From Celoporthe dispersa (lineage: Eukaryota; Ascomycota; Sordariomycetes; Diaporthales; Cryphonectriaceae), in NCBI GenBank assembly GCA_016584495.1, contig WAID01000013.1, positions 558,001 through 622,000 of the forward strand: a DNA stretch of 64,000 nucleotides, read 5' to 3'. Below, in pieces: positions 60,289 through 64,000 of this stretch. The notes beneath the pieces are model-generated. The model was not told the origin of the DNA and ran no database searches. It saw nothing but the letters and a program-made list of their open reading frames with translations. The position numbers and the translations under genes were made by a program. Each line of letters starts with the position of its first letter. The first letter of the stretch is position 1.

Positions 60289-60305
60289 GTTGGCGGCGAG
60301 GGTGT

Positions 60306-60332
60306 GCTGCTGCTGCTGCTGCTGCTGCTGCT
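60306..60332. repeat. (CTG)n trinucleotide run in the synthase leader
   Basis: About nine CTG units just upstream of the synthase start. On the minus strand this is (CAG)n, in frame with the ATG at 60288. No upstream frame is needed for the protein, so it is most likely leader sequence. Confidence 0.8.
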
Positions 60333-61602
60333 CTGGCGGCGGTGGGAGTCGAGAGGACGCAAGGGAGGAGAGGCCGCAGTGCAGCGCGAGGCGATGCGCA
60401 CACCCAACAGCTTGCACGGCACAGGTTGTCCAGAACAAAGACAGCTGGAGTGTGACATCAACGAGATAGAGAGAGCCAGTGTAAGAGAGAGGAGGGAAAA
60501 TAAAAAAAGAGAGGGGGCGGAAAAAAAACAAAAAAAGGTCGAAACGGGCCCCTTGGGTCCAATATCAAAACATTGCTGCACACGTCTGTCTACTAGCTGA
60601 GGAGGTGGGGGGTGAGGGCTAGGCGGGCGATCTTGTCGCTCTTCTTTGTCCGGAAGTGGTGAAAAGGGAATAGGCGGGGGGCCCTAGGGGACGGCGGGGA
60701 GGGAGCCGAAGGGTTGTGGTATAAGAGAAGACGGCTTCTAGATAAGGAGCCGGAAAGGGAAAGCAGCCAGACGCGAACGGATACCTCCGCACAAGGCCGG
60801 GGCGAGTGAGTGGGAGGTTCGATATTAAAAGCCCTGGGGAGGTCCAGCCCGTCCCAGGTTCTATCAGGTCACAGGTGGCAGCGGGCGAGAAGGGACCAGA
60901 CAGGCCACGACCCGAGAAGGGGGACCCAGCAATGCAAAGCCAGCAGTGCAGACAGACGAGAGTGGACAAGAAGAAAAGAAGAAAAAAAAGGTGAGACCCA
61001 GAAGCGCATGCTAGGCTACTTCGAAACACAAACACGGGCCCTACCAACGACAATCACACTAGCAGCACTCCCGTGATTATTCCCTTTTTTTCCCCCTTCT
61101 TCTTTTCTTCTTGTTCTTCTCATCTCCTCTCCTTGGGCTTGCCTATCGCTCGTCATCTCTCGAGGATCAGTGGACCGGCGTGGTACTATACTATGGTAGA
61201 TCCGACAGGCTTGGGGCCCCTGGGACGCCACGATCTCCATCCGCCCGTATAGAGTGGCAGGGTGTGCTGGGCTGACACGAACACCCGCCCTCGAGAGCTA
61301 CCATGTACCTGAGCTGCCAGGCCACCCCCCGCCCGTCTCCCTGTCACGGTCGAGGTACCGTATCCACACGGGCCAGGGGGCCACAGGGGCCGAGGTACGA
61401 GCCATGGCGCCATAGAACCTATCTTGGGACAGCACCTTCAAGGTAGAACCTGGCAGCGCATGAGAGAGAGAGAGAGTGTGTGTGTGTGTAACCAGGACAG
61501 GGGGACGGCGGCGCGACTCGCGACCGCATGTCTCGTCCTGGGCCAGAGGGCAGACAAGAGGTTCACACGAGGCGGGCGGGAGGGCGAGGGCGAGGGCGAG
61601 AA

Positions 61603-61634
<32 letters not shown>

Positions 61635-61635
61635 G
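61603..61635. repeat. (GA)n followed by a G run
   Basis: About 11 GA units (61603-61624) run directly into about 12 G (61624-61635). Confidence 0.85.
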
Positions 61636-64000
61636 CCATTGGTCGAGCCTCCTCATCTCGTGATCAGCATGCCAAGTACGCGGGCAGCTTCGGCATCCAG
61701 GTCATCGCCGAGGACCACTGCAACGCACAAGAGTCACGACACCGAGGTGCAGCAGCGCTGGCGCTGGCGCAGGCTGCAGCTCACCTAGACCGTTTTTTCT
61801 GTCGAGGGAAGAGGTGTGTGGCGACGTCGAGGTGGTGGCCGTGGCCGTGGCAAGGCATGTGCATCATTCAGCAGCACACATGTTGGTCCTGCAGGCCGTA
61901 AAACGGTGGGGCTGGAGGGCAGGCTGCTGTCGCGAGTGGTCAGGACCTCCCCCGAAAGGTTGCTTCTGGGCTGACGGTGCTGGCCAGTGGAGGAGGAGGC
62001 ACGGCTGAGAACGGAGCCAGCACAAAGAGGAGGAAGAAAGGCCAGGGAAGAAAAAAAAAAACAGGTTGGCCCGGTCGCAGCAGCCTTCCACGGCGGGCAT
62101 CGGTTGGTGGTGGGTAGCGCCAGAGCGAGACGGGCGATGTGATGTTACCACAGACCCGGGAGTCCAGTCGCCGGGGGACAGACATGCATAAACCAGCTGG
62201 CCAATCCGGGGCCTGAACGTGCACCACAGGCAGGCCACCCTCCATGTTGCAGCCTCCCGCCCCCGCAGTCATGGTGCCCGGCGTGCTCATCACGAGGTGC
62301 CGGTTGGCATAGTGCTACAAAACTTTTTTATTTTATTTTTGGCGTCATGCGGAATCATGACCACACGCCCTTCCTCTCCCTCGCCGAGAGGACGGCACAT
62401 GGTTCTAGCGCGGCGTGGCAAGAGGGAAAGAGAGAGATGGTTAAAAAAAGAAACAAGACGAGAAAAATAAAACAGGCTGGGCGCATCATACATACATCGC
62501 CACGGGCACACCTAGCACCGGATGTTGGGTCACCGAGCGAGCCACCAGCATCACTAGGGAACACGGGCGCACAGGGGAGGACGAACCATGATCTCCCGTG
62601 CAGCAGGCAGGGCCTGGGCTCGCGTCGCACCCGGAGCCACCCCGGAGCTCCCCTCGCGATGGCGAGCAGGTCGAGAGGGGGATGCGAGTACGCAAACCTT
62701 GCCCCAGAAGGGGAATGAGCCCTCTCTCTCTCTCTCTCTTTCCGGCTTGCGGCCGCTGGGGCGCTGGGCGCTGGGCGCTGTGGGTGGCCTAGCCTTCCAG
62801 ACTGCGTACTCCTTGAATGTGCGGTCAGACCTGGAATCAGGTCCAGGCGCGGAAAAGCACCAGCCCGCCCCGGAGACATGAAGTAGGTGGCGTGTCGAGT
62901 CTTGGAAAGACGTCGAAATTGGATGATGACTGATGACTGCAGAAGGGAGAGAGAGAGAGGAGGGGTGGTGGGGCAAGGAGGGAAGGAGAAAGGGGGGGTA
63001 GGTAGCAAGAGAAGAAGGAGAGAGGGAGGGAAAAGAAAAAAAAGAGGGGCAGAGAGGTACAGAGGTACTCCGTACAGAAGGCAGGTAGGAACGAGGGAGG
63101 GTACGTAGATACCTCGATGCCCTGCTTACTCCCGCCCGAGCGTCCGAGGGCTGGCTCTCGGTAATTTGGGGTTCTGCTGTGGCTGGAGCTACCTACTGAG
63201 ATTTACCATGTATGGTAAGGTACTACGTACTATGGTAGGTGTCCATGTCGGTACTTGGTGCTGGTGCGGGCAGCAGGGGGGGGTCCGCCCTGAGCTCGCT
63301 CTCTTATCCGCATATCGAGAGGCATTATGCAGCTATCAGGATTAGTACCGTATACCCTATCCAAGGACCCACCGTCCAACGTCAAATGTGTGTGTGTACC
63401 GTAGTATGTTTTTTTTTTTGGTTTTTTTTCGGTTCTTTCCAAGTCTTGGAGTGGGGCCTCGTCTATGGCAAGGGTAGGGGTGGTTTCTGCCCGGATTGGG
63501 CCCACTCAGAGCCGACTAACACCGTCGACCAACGAACTGTTCCTTCTGCACGCACGCACCTGCCCTGCCTCTGCCATCCCTCCTCTCCACACCTCGTCCG
63601 CGCGCACCACAAGACTATTTACACTCACGTCAGATCTCATCTGGAGCCAACGACCACGCACGCACCAACAACACAGCTCGCCTTCTGGTGCCACCCTCTT
63701 CTTGTCTCGACTGTTCTTGTCTTTTTTAGCCTCAATGAATCACTAATTCCCCAACGAAGCAACGGCCCCAGGAGAGCCACGAGCCGCTAACCTTAGCGCC
63801 TCACTCGCTGGACAATCCACACTGACTAACCACAACTATTCTAACCACAATGTACTTTGCGCTTCTCCACGCATTCTCGTGCGCTGTCGCGCCTCGCCTG
63901 GTCTTCCTCTCTGTCTCTCTGCCTTTCTCTCTCCCTCTCTCTCCACCATGAGTGGATCCGCTAGGGAATACTTCTGGTAGCTGATCGGTAAATCCGACCT

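Larger units (their letters stand above)
60289..64000. other. Intergenic region upstream of the giant synthase, no gene recognised
   Basis: About 3.7 kb to the window end. Next to the synthase ATG is a CAG/CTG run (60306-60332) that would read as poly-Gln if translation began further upstream. Also present: GA run 61603-61624 followed by about 12 G, GT run near 61478-61489, CT run near 62722-62739, and GTAC-rich sequence 63050-63250. The right end (63840-63950) is pyrimidine-rich and could be the leader of a plus-strand gene beyond the window. Confidence 0.45.

Overview
The window is nuclear DNA from a filamentous ascomycete, most likely a Sordariomycete. The reasons are short GT-AG introns (62-199 bp, many with GTAAGT/GTGAGT donors), GC-rich coding regions separated by long intergenic tracts rich in pyrimidine, purine and homopolymer runs, CA-rich 5' leaders, and gene families typical of Pezizomycotina: a G1 glutamic peptidase, fungal mannosyl-3-phosphoglycerate synthase, a GDS1-type winged-helix protein, a long fungal NOT1 and a giant PelF-like polysaccharide synthase. 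There is no sign of operons, CRISPR or bacterial sequence.

Layout, left to right: the 3' part of an OMS1-like methyltransferase (1-1174, +); mannosyl-3-phosphoglycerate synthase (2601-4517, +); a GDS1-like winged-helix protein (7944-9406, -); NOT1, scaffold of the CCR4-NOT deadenylase (14000-20802, -); divergent from it an F-BAR/SH3 cytokinesis protein of the Cdc15/Imp2/Hof1 family (22765-25895, +); seipin (26929-28219, +); a conserved uncharacterised fungal protein (29936-31812, +); a secreted beta-lactamase-like serine hydrolase (33272-35433, +); an SGNH hydrolase with a long insert (36888-38387, +); a hypothetical basic protein (38549-39214, +); a secreted G1 peptidase (39925-41019, -); a copper amine oxidase (44319-46734, -) divergent from an MFS monocarboxylate-type transporter (48876-50631, +); and one giant multi-membrane glycosyltransferase gene of about 3,000 codons (51045-60288, -). 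The last 3.7 kb holds no gene I can support.

Two themes stand out. First, at least seven conserved genes (OMS1-like, GDS1-like, NOT1, F-BAR, seipin, the 29936 gene and the giant synthase) are broken by single-base frame changes, mostly inside short homopolymers and with no possible intron, while the other genes are intact. NOT1 is normally essential, so these look like assembly or base-calling errors and the genes should be read as intact. Second, the 51-60 kb locus is best read as a single membrane-embedded exopolysaccharide synthase with a PelF/GT4-like catalytic domain, the kind of enzyme linked to galactosaminogalactan-type polymers in moulds. The other genes of that pathway are not next to it here.

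Most genes are housekeeping and unrelated in function. The amine oxidase/transporter pair is the one arrangement where joint regulation is suggested: four GATA-factor motifs lie in about 250 bp upstream of the oxidase.
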